Source: Blastocatellia bacterium (lineage in GTDB: Bacteria > Acidobacteriota > Blastocatellia > Chloracidobacteriales > JADJPF01). From it: a stretch of DNA of 20,719 bases. The DNA is taken from positions 7,552 to 28,270 of the forward strand of contig JAHFUF010000005.1 of assembly GCA_023265235.1 (NCBI GenBank). The letters run 5' to 3'. Of this stretch, positions 7,038-14,712 are shown in pieces. Made by a program: the position numbers and the translations under genes. The notes beneath the pieces are model-generated. The model saw nothing but the letters and a program-made list of their open reading frames with translations, made no database searches and was not told the origin of the DNA. Each line of letters opens with the position of its first letter. Within the stretch, counting starts at the first letter, position 1.

Positions 7038-8378
7038 ATGGAAAACAAACAAGACAATTTAGCAAATGATAAGGTTACTAGTAATGAACCTAGTAAGATG
7101 CCAGAAGATTTTTGGCATTTAGTTCATCATGCACGCGCCCTAGCAAAAGCACAAATTGAGAGAAGGCGCCAAGAGGTTTATCAAACCTTTACTAAGAGAG
7201 AAGAGACTGCTAATAAACGTATTCCTATGCCAGAAAATTTTTGGGAGGCTGTTGGTAGTGAAGCCGAAGTAACAGTTTCTTTACCTCTAGACTTATTTCC
7301 ACAAGAAACAAAAGCTCCAGAATTAACCCCAGAATCTGAAAAACCTCATTTGTACGCTTATAATGAATATGATCAAAAATATAATTTTGTTAAAGAAATA
7401 GTTGAAGAGCGTGAAAATCAAGAAGAAAATCAAGAAGAAAACCTAGAGGAAAACCTAGAAGAAAATCATGAAGAGGAATTTCTTGAAACGGGAAATGAGA
7501 TTATCTATTTAGAACAAGAAACCTCTGGGCTAACATTCAAGGAAGCGGCACTAATGATTTTGACTAGAGAAAAACGCTCTATGGCTGCGCGTGAAATTGC
7601 TAATATTGCCATTAGAGAAGGGTTAGTTATTAGTACAGGAAAGACTCCAGATGCTTCTGTTGCTGGGCAGATTTATACAGACATTCGAGATAATCCAAAC
7701 ACACCTTTTGCTAGTGTTGGTCGTCGTATTTATACATTAAAAATTCTTTGTAATGATAAAGAAAACAACTGGGAAAACTCTTTAGTAACTGGAAAAACTA
7801 CTGAAGCTGTGCCTACTGAAGAAGTTACAGGGGTAGTTATTTCTGGTAATTTCCCTTGGCAAAAGGAAAATACTGAGCAAGCCACAACATTTAGTTCCTT
7901 AGAATCTAACCTAGAATTTAACTTAGAATCTAACTTAGAATCTAACTTAGAATCTAACCTAGAATCTAACCTAGAATCTAACCTAGAATCTAACCTAGTA
8001 ATTGAACCTGATGAAATTGAGAATGCTAGTAATGTTATGCCAGAGGAAAATAGTCAAAAAGGTTTAATAGAAGCACAAACTAGCAGTGAAGAACTTCGGG
8101 ATTTAGTTGTAGAAACTACAAAAGAAAATAAAAAAATGGGTTTTAAACAAGCAGCATTTTATGTATTAGAACGAATGGGTCGACCAATGACTGCTCGTGA
8201 AATTGTTGCTATTGCTATTGAAGAGTCTCTACTAGATTCTACTAGTAAAAAACCAGACTCTTCATTATCAGGACAAATTTATACAGAACTTCAAAAAATT
8301 GGGGATCGGTCTGTTTTTAGACAAATTGGCCCAAGAACCTATGGTTTAGCAGAGTGGTATAAAAAAAATGAAACATAA
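7038..8378 (+). CDS. Protein with two HARE-HTH domains and acidic repeat linkers
   Basis: A 446-residue, very acidic cytosolic protein. Two copies of a HARE-HTH winged-helix domain are clear: residues 164-237 and 366-441, both with the pattern F(K)xAA, then MTARE-I-IAI, then a kTPD(A/S)S(V/L)xGQIYT segment and a final R-x-YxL strand. HARE-HTH occurs in RNA polymerase delta subunit, in restriction and DNA-modification proteins and in eukaryotic ASXL, so DNA or chromatin-like binding is expected. The N-terminus has a duplicated motif MPE(D/N)FW (21-26 and 64-69) around a basic helix. Linkers hold five ENxE units (126-145) and eight LESN-type units (288-319). No catalytic domain is present. The start has no clear Shine-Dalgarno sequence. 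It is coupled by an 11-bp overlap to the next gene. Confidence 0.8.
   Translation: MENKQDNLANDKVTSNEPSKMPEDFWHLVHHARALAKAQIERRRQEVYQTFTKREETANKRIPMPENFWEAVGSEAEVTVSLPLDLFPQETKAPELTPESEKPHLYAYNEYDQKYNFVKEIVEERENQEENQEENLEENLEENHEEEFLETGNEIIYLEQETSGLTFKEAALMILTREKRSMAAREIANIAIREGLVISTGKTPDASVAGQIYTDIRDNPNTPFASVGRRIYTLKILCNDKENNWENSLVTGKTTEAVPTEEVTGVVISGNFPWQKENTEQATTFSSLESNLEFNLESNLESNLESNLESNLESNLESNLVIEPDEIENASNVMPEENSQKGLIEAQTSSEELRDLVVETTKENKKMGFKQAAFYVLERMGRPMTAREIVAIAIEESLLDSTSKKPDSSLSGQIYTELQKIGDRSVFRQIGPRTYGLAEWYKKNET
7413..7472 (+). repeat. Five 12-bp in-frame repeats (ENxE)
   Basis: Five consecutive 12-base units encode ENQE, ENQE, ENLE, ENLE and ENHE in the HARE-HTH gene. The unit drifts at synonymous sites and at the third codon. 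Confidence 0.8.
7899..7994 (+). repeat. Eight 12-bp in-frame repeats (LESN)
   Basis: Eight tandem units of TTAGAATCTAAC or CTAGAATCTAAC encode LESN, with one LEFN variant at the second unit. The near-identity of the units suggests recent expansion and a risk of length variation between strains. Confidence 0.9.
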
Positions 8379-8943
8379 AATTTTACTTTTAATATTCTGT
8401 TTATTCTGTTTGATAATTTTAAGTACTAATAGTCTATCTTTAAGTAATACAGTTACTTATGCATATCAAAATGATGAAGAAATAGTCATTAAGCTGGATA
8501 AGCGACTACAGTATAATAACGTTTCTGAAGCCAAAGTAGAATTAACATCTCAGCTTATCACTCCTCCAATTAATTTAGGGGCTAAAAGAGATGAGGTTAA
8601 ACGCAAATTAGGCATACCTAAAGAAGTTTATGGCTTTGGAACAGAGTTCTATAAAATCAAAAAAGCTAATTTAACTATTTCTTATACCACTGATGAAACA
8701 GGTGAAGTAGTAGTAAGCAATTTAGAATTTCGTCCTGATAAAGAAATTCTTTGGGCTAATTGGCTTAAGCCACTGGTTAAACTACCTGTCCCACCAGCAA
8801 CTTATGATAAAAAAAGTAAAATACCTATCAGGATTACTACACAAGTGAGAATCATTGATGTAGGCAATAATAAAAGCTGGCAAATTACTCTGATTGGTAA
8901 TCAAACCGCAGTGACTTACGTTAGTTGGAATATAGTTTTGTAG
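8368..8943 (+). CDS. Secreted protein with BamE/SmpA-like segment
   Basis: A 191-residue protein not recognised as a named family. Residues 5-22 are strongly hydrophobic and read as a signal peptide or N-terminal anchor, with a possible cleavage near TYA (30-32). Residues 68-108 (INLGAKRDEVKRKLGIPKE, then a YxxKxAxLTISY strand) resemble the helix-plus-strand pattern of SmpA/BamE-like lipoprotein domains, though there is no lipobox cysteine. The rest (120-191) looks beta-rich. The ATG overlaps the end of the HARE-HTH gene by 11 bases, so translation is probably coupled. The pairing of a DNA-binding protein with an exported protein is odd, and I infer only that they are co-expressed. Confidence 0.65.
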   Translation: MKHKILLLIFCLFCLIILSTNSLSLSNTVTYAYQNDEEIVIKLDKRLQYNNVSEAKVELTSQLITPPINLGAKRDEVKRKLGIPKEVYGFGTEFYKIKKANLTISYTTDETGEVVVSNLEFRPDKEILWANWLKPLVKLPVPPATYDKKSKIPIRITTQVRIIDVGNNKSWQITLIGNQTAVTYVSWNIVL

Positions 8944-8952
8944 TGTTCTAGT

Positions 8953-8993
8953 AAAAAAAACTTACGTTACTGATCATTGATAATTAGCGTAGG
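8953..8993 (-). terminator. Terminator for the minus-strand VWFA gene
   Basis: On the minus strand an imperfect 16-bp stem (8961-8993; 12 matches plus two G-U pairs) is followed by eight T (8960-8953). It lies 155 bases past the VWFA stop codon and only 9 bases from the stop of the opposing plus-strand gene. Confidence 0.5.
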
Positions 8994-9080
8994 GAGAAAC
9001 TAAGGGTAGTTTTAGGGAGGGCAACCTTTTATTAAGAATTTGTTTCCAAGGTTTATATCAATTTCATACCCTGTTCTCCT

Positions 9081-9122
9081 AGCTGGTTGCTTTCTAGTTT
9101 GAAGCCCCAGCTAATTTTTTTT
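9081..9122 (+). terminator. Terminator for the HARE-HTH unit
   Basis: AGCTGG (9081-9086) and GCTT pair with AAGC and CCAGCT (9107-9112), and eight T follow at 9115-9122. It ends 26 bases from the stop codon of the convergent VWFA gene, so the two transcripts should overlap at their 3' ends. Confidence 0.6.
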
Positions 9123-9147
9123 GTGGTTTTAAAAAACTTTAATAAAA

Positions 9148-10182
9148 TTATTTTTCTTTAGGAGCTATATAACCTTCTCTAGCTTGTACTCTAAGATCTA
9201 GTCTAGTTAATAAGACTTTTACACTGCGGAAAGCCCCATCTCGACGTTCATTACTAGGAACATACGTAATGATATATTGATTGCGTATTTCATCTGCTAC
9301 TTGTCCATAAGCAACAGTTAAATCTTCAGCTTTTAGCGGGGAATAGACGCTACCACCAGTTTTTTCAGCAAAAGCTTCTAATTGGTTCTCAGCCACCTGT
9401 AAGCGACTTATCATGGAACGCATTTCAGCACGTCTGCCTACTACTACACGATCTCTTAAACCAGCATAGTCATCTTGTATTTTTTTTACTAGCGCACGGG
9501 ATTGGTTGACTATATAAAGCCCTACATTATTTTTTAGCATAGCCATATAGGCTTTTTCTTGCGAGATTTGACTACCAGTATCATCACCGTCAGTAAGAAT
9601 AATAATAACTTTTCTTCCTATCACACCAGTAAAACTCTCATTTGCTACAAAAAATATTCCATCCCAAAGGTGAGTGGCTTGCCCAAGATGATAACGCTCA
9701 TTAATTGCTTTTTTTATATCAGAATCATTGGATGTCCAATCTTGTAGTACTTCTACTTTATCAGCAAATTGAACCACAGAAATACGGTCAATGGGGCGAA
9801 GCAATTGAGCAAATTTAATCGCTGCTTGACGAATATTTTTTAGCTGAGAATAAATGCTTCCAGATGCGTCTAGTAAAAGCACTACATTGACTGGAGCCTC
9901 ACGAACATTAAAACTAGTGATATCTTGGGTTGTACCATCTTCTATAATAATAAAGTCACTTTCACACAAACCATTAGCTAAATGACCTTTTTGATTTCTC
10001 ACTGTAATTGGCCATAAAACCTCACTGGTTTTTATTGTCAAAAGGGCGTTGTCTTCATCTGCTTCTATTTGTGTGTTATTAGGGGCTGAAGTATTGTTTT
10101 GTGCTAGAGTATTTAATACTAGAAATAGAGAAATAATGATCACTAGGACTAACCGGTTTAATAAAATAGCTCCTGTTCTCAT
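9148..10182 (-). CDS. Secreted VWFA-domain protein (Acidobacterial type)
   Basis: A 344-residue protein with a signal peptide (hydrophobic 7-26, cleavage near TLA|QNN). After a short beta domain (50-95, a Carboxypeptidase-like or 'VRN..G....L...DF.I.EDG' segment) comes a von Willebrand factor A domain from about 97 to 300. The MIDAS metal site is intact: DASGS at 105-109, Thr170 and Asp198 in LTDGDD. The order EDG(T)xQxI, VWA, then a beta-rich end (YIITYVPSN, VxAREGY) is that of the VWFA-related proteins common in Acidobacteriota, which is the main clue to the host. The function is presumably metal-dependent protein binding outside the cytoplasm. The ATG follows GAGG nine bases upstream. It lies 67 bases after the capA-like gene, probably in one operon. 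Confidence 0.85.
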   Translation of the reverse strand: MRTGAILLNRLVLVIIISLFLVLNTLAQNNTSAPNNTQIEADEDNALLTIKTSEVLWPITVRNQKGHLANGLCESDFIIIEDGTTQDITSFNVREAPVNVVLLLDASGSIYSQLKNIRQAAIKFAQLLRPIDRISVVQFADKVEVLQDWTSNDSDIKKAINERYHLGQATHLWDGIFFVANESFTGVIGRKVIIILTDGDDTGSQISQEKAYMAMLKNNVGLYIVNQSRALVKKIQDDYAGLRDRVVVGRRAEMRSMISRLQVAENQLEAFAEKTGGSVYSPLKAEDLTVAYGQVADEIRNQYIITYVPSNERRDGAFRSVKVLLTRLDLRVQAREGYIAPKEK

Positions 10183-10249
10183 GGTTTAGCCTCACAATTT
10201 TGATTTAGCTTTTTAAGCTTTTTAAGGCTTAGAGTTGTATAAATTTTAT

Positions 10250-11326
10250 TTATGGGAAAGAAATTGCTCCATCTTCAGCGACTTTTATTGATGTATCAGC
10301 AAAATCTTCTTGAGAGAGAGACTTAATTACAGAAATAACCTTTTTTTCTGGATCAGTTTTGGGGCCACCAGGTTTTTCTTGTTTTAATGGATGAATTTTT
10401 CCAGACAAAAACTTGCCTTCATTGTCAATATCAATTTCTAAAATTAGCGACAAACCTTTAGCACCTTCTAAATTAAATGCACCGTATGTAGCAAAATTTC
10501 CTAAAGAATAGGCTATAAGACGTTCTTTGTAAACTTCCATTCCTCGGACTACATGAGGGCCATGCCCAATTACTAGGTCTGCTCCAACGTCTACTACAGC
10601 ACGAGCAAACTTACGTAAGTCACCTCTTTCTTCTCCTAAGTAAACCTCTCGACCATTAGGAACATTTTGATGTGTTTCGCCTTCTGCGCCTCCATGAAAA
10701 GAAACTATAACAATATCAGATTTCTTTACTGTTTCTGAAACTACTTTTTTGGCTGTTTCGACATCGTTTATGTTATAAGAAACACCATTGGTCGCAAAAG
10801 CAACTAAGGAAACTTTTTTATTGTTTATCGTTAAACTACCAATAGACCCAATAGGCCCAGAATGAACAATTCCTAAATCATCTAGTACTTTTTGCGAGCT
10901 TTCCATACCATAAGCACCAAAATCATTTGCATGGTTATTCGCTAAACTAATAAAATCAAAACCTGCGTCTTTTAGGTGCTTTCCATACCTAGTAGGAACA
11001 CGAAAAGCAAAGCAATTAATAGATTTACTAGCACATTTAGTTGATTTTCCGCCCTCTAGCATAGGGCCTTCTAGATTACCAAAAGCAATATCAACTTTAG
11101 ATAATATAGGAGTTATTTCCTTAAGTATATCGGCCCCGTCATTAGGTGGGAGTGCTAAGCCTTCAGGCCAAGTTGTTCCCATCATTATGTCACCAACAGC
11201 AGCAAAAGAGATTTTATCTTTAGTTTGTTTGCTAGCGGATTCTTGCCAGAAAGCGTTACTAGTGATGTAGAAACAAAATAGCAGAAGAAAAATAAAAAGG
11301 GTAGTCGCTTTTTTGTTAATAAACAT
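10250..11326 (-). CDS. CapA/PgsA-type metallophosphatase-like protein
   Basis: A 358-residue exported protein of the CapA family (poly-gamma-glutamate/capsule PgsA-like, calcineurin-like fold). Counted from an upstream GTG three codons earlier, the motifs are AVGDIM (Asp49), GNLEGP (86-91), LANNHANDFG (131-140), SFHGGAE (212-218) and GHGPHVV (257-263); these supply the metal ligands of the fold. The ATG at 11326 is chosen because AGAGGT lies eight bases upstream, whereas the GTG at 11335 overlaps that site. A hydrophobic stretch just after the start (TTLFIFLLLFCFYI) is a signal peptide or anchor. CapA proteins act in anionic polymer export, but no pgsB/C genes are here, so the substrate is unknown. 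The VWFA gene follows in the same direction. Confidence 0.85.
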   Translation of the reverse strand: MFINKKATTLFIFLLLFCFYITSNAFWQESASKQTKDKISFAAVGDIMMGTTWPEGLALPPNDGADILKEITPILSKVDIAFGNLEGPMLEGGKSTKCASKSINCFAFRVPTRYGKHLKDAGFDFISLANNHANDFGAYGMESSQKVLDDLGIVHSGPIGSIGSLTINNKKVSLVAFATNGVSYNINDVETAKKVVSETVKKSDIVIVSFHGGAEGETHQNVPNGREVYLGEERGDLRKFARAVVDVGADLVIGHGPHVVRGMEVYKERLIAYSLGNFATYGAFNLEGAKGLSLILEIDIDNEGKFLSGKIHPLKQEKPGGPKTDPEKKVISVIKSLSQEDFADTSIKVAEDGAISFP

Positions 11327-11390
11327 GCCAAACACCTCTTGATAAATTAGGGTTTGTTGATTTAGATTTTGGTTTGCAAAAGATATATAG

Positions 11391-11419
11391 ATTGTAATGG
11401 ACTACAGGTTGTAAGGCAA
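11391..11419 (-). promoter_or_regulatory. Predicted promoter of the capA-VWFA unit
   Basis: Minus-strand TTGCCT (11419-11414), 17 bases, TACAAT (11396-11391), about 65 bases before the capA ATG. Confidence 0.5.
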
Positions 11420-11450
11420 CTTGGAGATTTTTGTTTTTTGAAAAAACTCT

Positions 11451-11479
11451 TTGCTAACAAATAGTTTGGATGATATAGT
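11451..11479 (+). promoter_or_regulatory. Predicted promoter of the PBP gene
   Basis: TTGCTA (11451-11456), 17 bases, TATAGT (11474-11479), about 100 bases before the PBP ATG. It is back to back with the capA promoter with 31 bases between the two -35 boxes. Confidence 0.45.
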
Positions 11480-11580
11480 TAAATTAAATTCTTAAGAAAA
11501 CTATTACGCTGTTAAGCAACATATTTCTAGTTTAACCAATCAATCTTTCAAAAGCCTAAATTAATTCTAAGAGGTGTAAG

Positions 11581-12852
11581 ATGAAGTCCCGTTTTAGCAT
11601 TTTCTTTTTAGCACTCTTAATGGCATTCTCTACTATTCTTATTACTAATGATGATGTATATGCACGTTCTGGCTCAAAGTCTAACGCTAGTAAAATAAAA
11701 AAAGCTACTGTTGCAAGAGGTAAAGGGAAGCCTGTTAGTAATAAATATCAGGCTAGGTCTAGGGGTCGTGGTGGTTTACGCACCCGTTCAATAGCTTATA
11801 AACATTATGTTCCACGCTTAAGTTCAGTAAATAATGTACTACTTAGCTCAACTAGAAGCTATATTGAACAAGATGATTTAAGTGGAGAAGATTTAGAACT
11901 TCGTAGTGCCGCAGTAGGAGTTTTAGGTGAACACCCTGCTACAGTAGTGATAATGGATCCAAACACAGGCCGTGTTTACACCATAGTTAATCAAAAATGG
12001 GCTGTTGGTAAGCCTGTCAAACCTTGTTCTACTATTAAATTAATTACTTCTATTGCTGCTCTTAACGAAGGTGTAGCAGATCCTTACTACACAACCACAA
12101 TTCCTAGTGGCGGATCGATTAATATGATTAACGCCCTAGCCCACTCTAATAATGAGTATTTCCAGCTTTTAGGACGAAATTTAGGTTTTGATCTAATGAT
12201 CAATTATGCTCGTGATTGGGGTTTAGGTTCTCGTACAGGAATTAATATTGATGGAGAAAGTCCAGGGTTCCTTCCTGATTATAAAAGCCCTCAAGCCTTA
12301 CCAAGGATGTGTAGTCACGGTGATGATATTGGCGTAACGGCTTTGCAATTAGCTGTTCTTACCTCAGCTATTGCCAATGGTGGAAAAATCTATAAACCAC
12401 AAATTCTTAGAACAGAAGCGGAAAAACAAAATTTTAAACCTGTACTGCTACGTAAAACCACTTTAAGCCAAGAAGATAGAGAAAAACTTATTGAAGGAAT
12501 GTTAGGTGCAGTTAGTTATGGTACTGCTAGACGTTCTGGAGCCGCACCTCTTAATGTTGCTGGTAAAACAGGAAGTTGTAATGGCGAAGAGTCTAAATTA
12601 GGACTATTTGCTTCTTTTAGTAGCCCTGATAACCCTGAAATGGTAGTAGTGGTAATTTCTAGTGGTTCAGGAGAAAAAGGCTCAGTATCAGCAGATGTTG
12701 CAGGACAAATTTATAATCAAATTGCTCATCGTCTAGGAAAAAACAAACAAGCTAGACTATTTGATTCAAATGTTGAGCCATCACAAAGACCAAGGCGAGT
12801 TAACCCAATAGATTCTGCTCCTATACCAGTTCAAGATGATGATGACGAATAG
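11581..12852 (+). CDS. Penicillin-binding transpeptidase-domain protein without N-terminal domain
   Basis: A 423-residue exported protein. A signal peptide (1 to about 28, ending VYA|RS) and a basic low-complexity segment (29-75, RGRGGLRTRS-like) precede a class B PBP-like transpeptidase domain from about 115 to 385. All three active-site motifs are present: Ser150-Thr-Ile-Lys153 (SxxK), Ser189-Asn-Asn191 (SxN) and Lys329-Thr-Gly331 (KTG). It should be a DD-transpeptidase or carboxypeptidase acting on peptidoglycan in the periplasm. The usual class B dimerisation domain is absent, and the SxxK-to-SxN spacing is 39 residues, against 52 in E. coli PBP3. The C-terminus is an acidic tail (DDDDE). 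AGAGGTG lies just before the ATG. A terminator follows. Confidence 0.85.
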   Translation: MKSRFSIFFLALLMAFSTILITNDDVYARSGSKSNASKIKKATVARGKGKPVSNKYQARSRGRGGLRTRSIAYKHYVPRLSSVNNVLLSSTRSYIEQDDLSGEDLELRSAAVGVLGEHPATVVIMDPNTGRVYTIVNQKWAVGKPVKPCSTIKLITSIAALNEGVADPYYTTTIPSGGSINMINALAHSNNEYFQLLGRNLGFDLMINYARDWGLGSRTGINIDGESPGFLPDYKSPQALPRMCSHGDDIGVTALQLAVLTSAIANGGKIYKPQILRTEAEKQNFKPVLLRKTTLSQEDREKLIEGMLGAVSYGTARRSGAAPLNVAGKTGSCNGEESKLGLFASFSSPDNPEMVVVVISSGSGEKGSVSADVAGQIYNQIAHRLGKNKQARLFDSNVEPSQRPRRVNPIDSAPIPVQDDDDE

Positions 12853-12895
12853 ATTAAGTACTGGCATTTATATAAGCTGAAAAAATTAAACTCCT

Positions 12896-12942
12896 AGAAA
12901 ATTAACCCTCAATACTTTAAGTGTTGAGGGTTTTAATTTTCT
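12896..12942. terminator. Bidirectional terminator between PBP and comF-like genes
   Basis: AACCCTCAATAC and GTGTTGAGGGTT form a strong stem with one G-U pair around TTTAA (12904-12932), flanked by AAAATTAA on the left and TTAATTTT on the right, which extends pairing and gives T-rich tracts on both strands. It lies between two convergent genes, 52 bases after the PBP stop and 80 bases past the comF stop. Confidence 0.8.
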
Positions 12943-13011
12943 ATTCTTAAAAAATATTACTAGCTACACAATTAGTTTTTATTTTAGAAATTTGACAGAA
13001 GCAAAACTTAA

Positions 13012-13737
13012 TCAAACTATTCTTGCTAGGGTAAAAATCCTGATTTCTTTTGCCTTTGCTCTGATTAACTCGCTAGTAGCTGCAGAAATTGTGCTACCAG
13101 TAGTGAAAACATCATCAACTAGCAAAATCACCTGATTAGCAATTAACCTTGGACGCATTACTTGAAACGCCCCTTTTAAGCTATTGCTACGATCTATTTT
13201 ATCCATCCCAATTCTATGTTTAAGCGTAGGTTTGATTCTAGCTAAACTACTGTTGTCTAAAGGGATGCTAGCAAAATCAGATATTTTTTCTGCTATTAGT
13301 TCTGCTTGATTAAAACTCCGTTTGGCTAGTCTTTCTTGGTGTAGTGGAATAGGAATAATTAAGTCAACTTTTTCTAGGATATTAGATTGTGTCAAAGTAT
13401 TTTTTATTAGTTCAAAGAGTTTTTCGGATAGGTAAGGAGAAGTTTTAAGCTCTAAAACACTAGCTCGCATAGCCCCTTCATAAGCACCGCAAGAGCGAGC
13501 AAGAGAAAATAGGGTATTTCTACAATACGCACAATCTTTTGGAGGAAGGTTTCCTATTTCTAAGGATAAAAAAGGATAACCACACTTTTGACACGATTTG
13601 GATAGTTGGAAAGGCAAGTAGTCGTTCCAACACTTTTGACAAACTATGCCAGAGGCTTTAGTTTCAACCAGTTGGCCGCAAAGCTGACAAGAGGCAGGAA
13701 AAAAAGTGGCTAGTAATGCATCAGAAATTTGCTTCAT
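13012..13737 (-). CDS. comF: ComF/GntX-family phosphoribosyltransferase-like protein
   Basis: A 241-residue protein, normal length for ComF. The N-terminal part has four CxxC pairs (Cys17/20, 33/36, 49/52, 69/72), likely zinc sites. The middle holds PIPLHQERLAKRSFNQAELIA (129-149), typical of ComF, and residues 205-216 are the PRPP-binding loop LLVDDVFTTGST of type I phosphoribosyltransferases. Family members support uptake of transforming DNA (ComF) or are of unknown role in non-competent species, so competence is not proven here. It is the last gene of the rplU operon. The start has no clear Shine-Dalgarno sequence and lies in the loop of a long stem (13702-13770). The symbol marks the family. 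Confidence 0.8.
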   Translation of the reverse strand: MKQISDALLATFFPASCQLCGQLVETKASGIVCQKCWNDYLPFQLSKSCQKCGYPFLSLEIGNLPPKDCAYCRNTLFSLARSCGAYEGAMRASVLELKTSPYLSEKLFELIKNTLTQSNILEKVDLIIPIPLHQERLAKRSFNQAELIAEKISDFASIPLDNSSLARIKPTLKHRIGMDKIDRSNSLKGAFQVMRPRLIANQVILLVDDVFTTGSTISAATSELIRAKAKEIRIFTLARIV

Positions 13738-13770
13738 TATTATATTAGAAACCCTAGGCTAGCCACTTTT
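13702..13770 (-). promoter_or_regulatory. 12-bp stem enclosing the comF-like start codon
   Basis: AAAAGTGGCTAG (13702-13713) and CTAGCCACTTTT (13759-13770) are perfect inverted repeats separated by 45 bases. In the minus-strand mRNA they would pair around the start codon at 13737-13735. The downstream arm is followed by more T (seven in all), so it also looks like a terminator or attenuator inside the first codons. Confidence 0.5.
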
Positions 13771-13782
13771 AAGTGAAGTCAA

Positions 13783-14154
13783 TTAAGCTTCATCCTCATC
13801 ATCCAATAGGCCACGTTCTTGTAAATCTTGGCAAGTGATACAATGTCTTGCCCAAGGTACTGCATCAAGACGCTTAGGTTGAATTTCCTTGCTACAATTA
13901 ATACAAGCACCATATTCACCATCTTCTAGTCGAACCAAGGCTTCTTCTATTAATTTTAAGATAAAACGATCGTTAGTACTTTGACTAAAGAGTAGTTCTT
14001 TAGTATAAGCGTTTGATGCTTTATCTGCTGGATCTTGAGTTAGCTCTGTATCAGCTTCCCTGCCATAGCTTTCTGTTCTTTCTACTACGCCAGTTAAAGC
14101 AGCACGCCGTTCACGCAACTTTGTTTCAAAATGCTTAAGTCTTTCTTTATCCAT
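13783..14154 (-). CDS. DksA/TraR-type C4 zinc-finger protein
   Basis: A 123-residue DksA/TraR-family protein. Residues 5-75 form a helical coiled-coil arm, with the tip sequence DPADKAS (41-47) matching the two acidic residues (Asp41, Asp44) that DksA inserts into the secondary channel of RNA polymerase. The zinc finger is complete: Cys84-X2-Cys87 and Cys105-X2-Cys108. A polyacidic tail (DDEDEA) ends it. The retained tip acids suggest real action on RNA polymerase, with transcription control during starvation, but the shorter members also include proteins of unknown role. It is between rlmH and the comF-like gene in one operon that also carries obg. Shine-Dalgarno signal is weak. Confidence 0.85.
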   Translation of the reverse strand: MDKERLKHFETKLRERRAALTGVVERTESYGREADTELTQDPADKASNAYTKELLFSQSTNDRFILKLIEEALVRLEDGEYGACINCSKEIQPKRLDAVPWARHCITCQDLQERGLLDDEDEA

Positions 14155-14247
14155 AAAATGCCTGTTTTCCCTTAAGGTTAAGAGAAATGTAGCCTCCTAA
14201 GTAACAAAAATAGGAAATTAACACTAATTTAACTAATACATTGTTCC

Positions 14248-14712
14248 TTACTTTTGATAAGGGTGATTATTAATAATTGTATAAGCACGATAGAGTTGCT
14301 CACTTAGAATTAAACGTGCCATATCATGTGTAAAAGTTAGACTAGATAGAGACAACATCAAATCCGCTTGTCGTTTAATACCTTCTGATAAACCAAAATG
14401 CCCGCCAATAATAAACACTAGTTCTTTAGTGCTAGCAATTTGGTGTTTTTCTAGAAAACGGGCAAAAGCTGTGGAAGAAAACTGTCGTCCTGTTTCATCT
14501 AGGACAATTTTATAGCTTTCTGGTGTTAGTACATTAAGAATTGCTTTTGCTTCTGTTTCTAAAACTGCTGTTCGTTCTGTTTGATTGCGAGCCGGAGTTA
14601 ATTCTAAAATGTTGTACTTAGCATATTTAGCTAGTCTATGCAAATACTTGTCGATAAGTTCTATCAAATGCTGTTCTTTGGTTTTATCGATCCATATTAA
14701 ACTAAGCTTCAT
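14248..14712 (-). CDS. rlmH: 23S rRNA pseudouridine-1915 N3-methyltransferase
   Basis: A 154-residue SPOUT-class enzyme that methylates N3 of pseudouridine 1915 in helix 69 of 23S rRNA in the assembled 70S ribosome. The family features are seen: YKIVLDETGRQFSS in the centre, the knotted SAM site FIIGGHFGLSEGI, and the C-terminal TFTHDMARLILSEQLYRAYTI ending in HPYQK as in RlmH. The ATG at 14712 is preferred over the TTG one codon earlier. It shares TGATG with the rsfS stop, so translation is coupled. The length is normal for the family. Confidence 0.95.
   Translation of the reverse strand: MKLSLIWIDKTKEQHLIELIDKYLHRLAKYAKYNILELTPARNQTERTAVLETEAKAILNVLTPESYKIVLDETGRQFSSTAFARFLEKHQIASTKELVFIIGGHFGLSEGIKRQADLMLSLSSLTFTHDMARLILSEQLYRAYTIINNHPYQK

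Noticed and set aside
7899..7994. Possible CRISPR or other spacer array
   Set aside because: The units are contiguous, 12 bp, in frame and without spacers, so they are coding tandem repeats.
7038..8378. RNA polymerase delta subunit (RpoE)
   Set aside because: It shares the HARE-HTH fold and acidic regions, but delta has one HARE domain at the N-terminus and a single acidic tail. Two domains in the middle and at the end do not fit.
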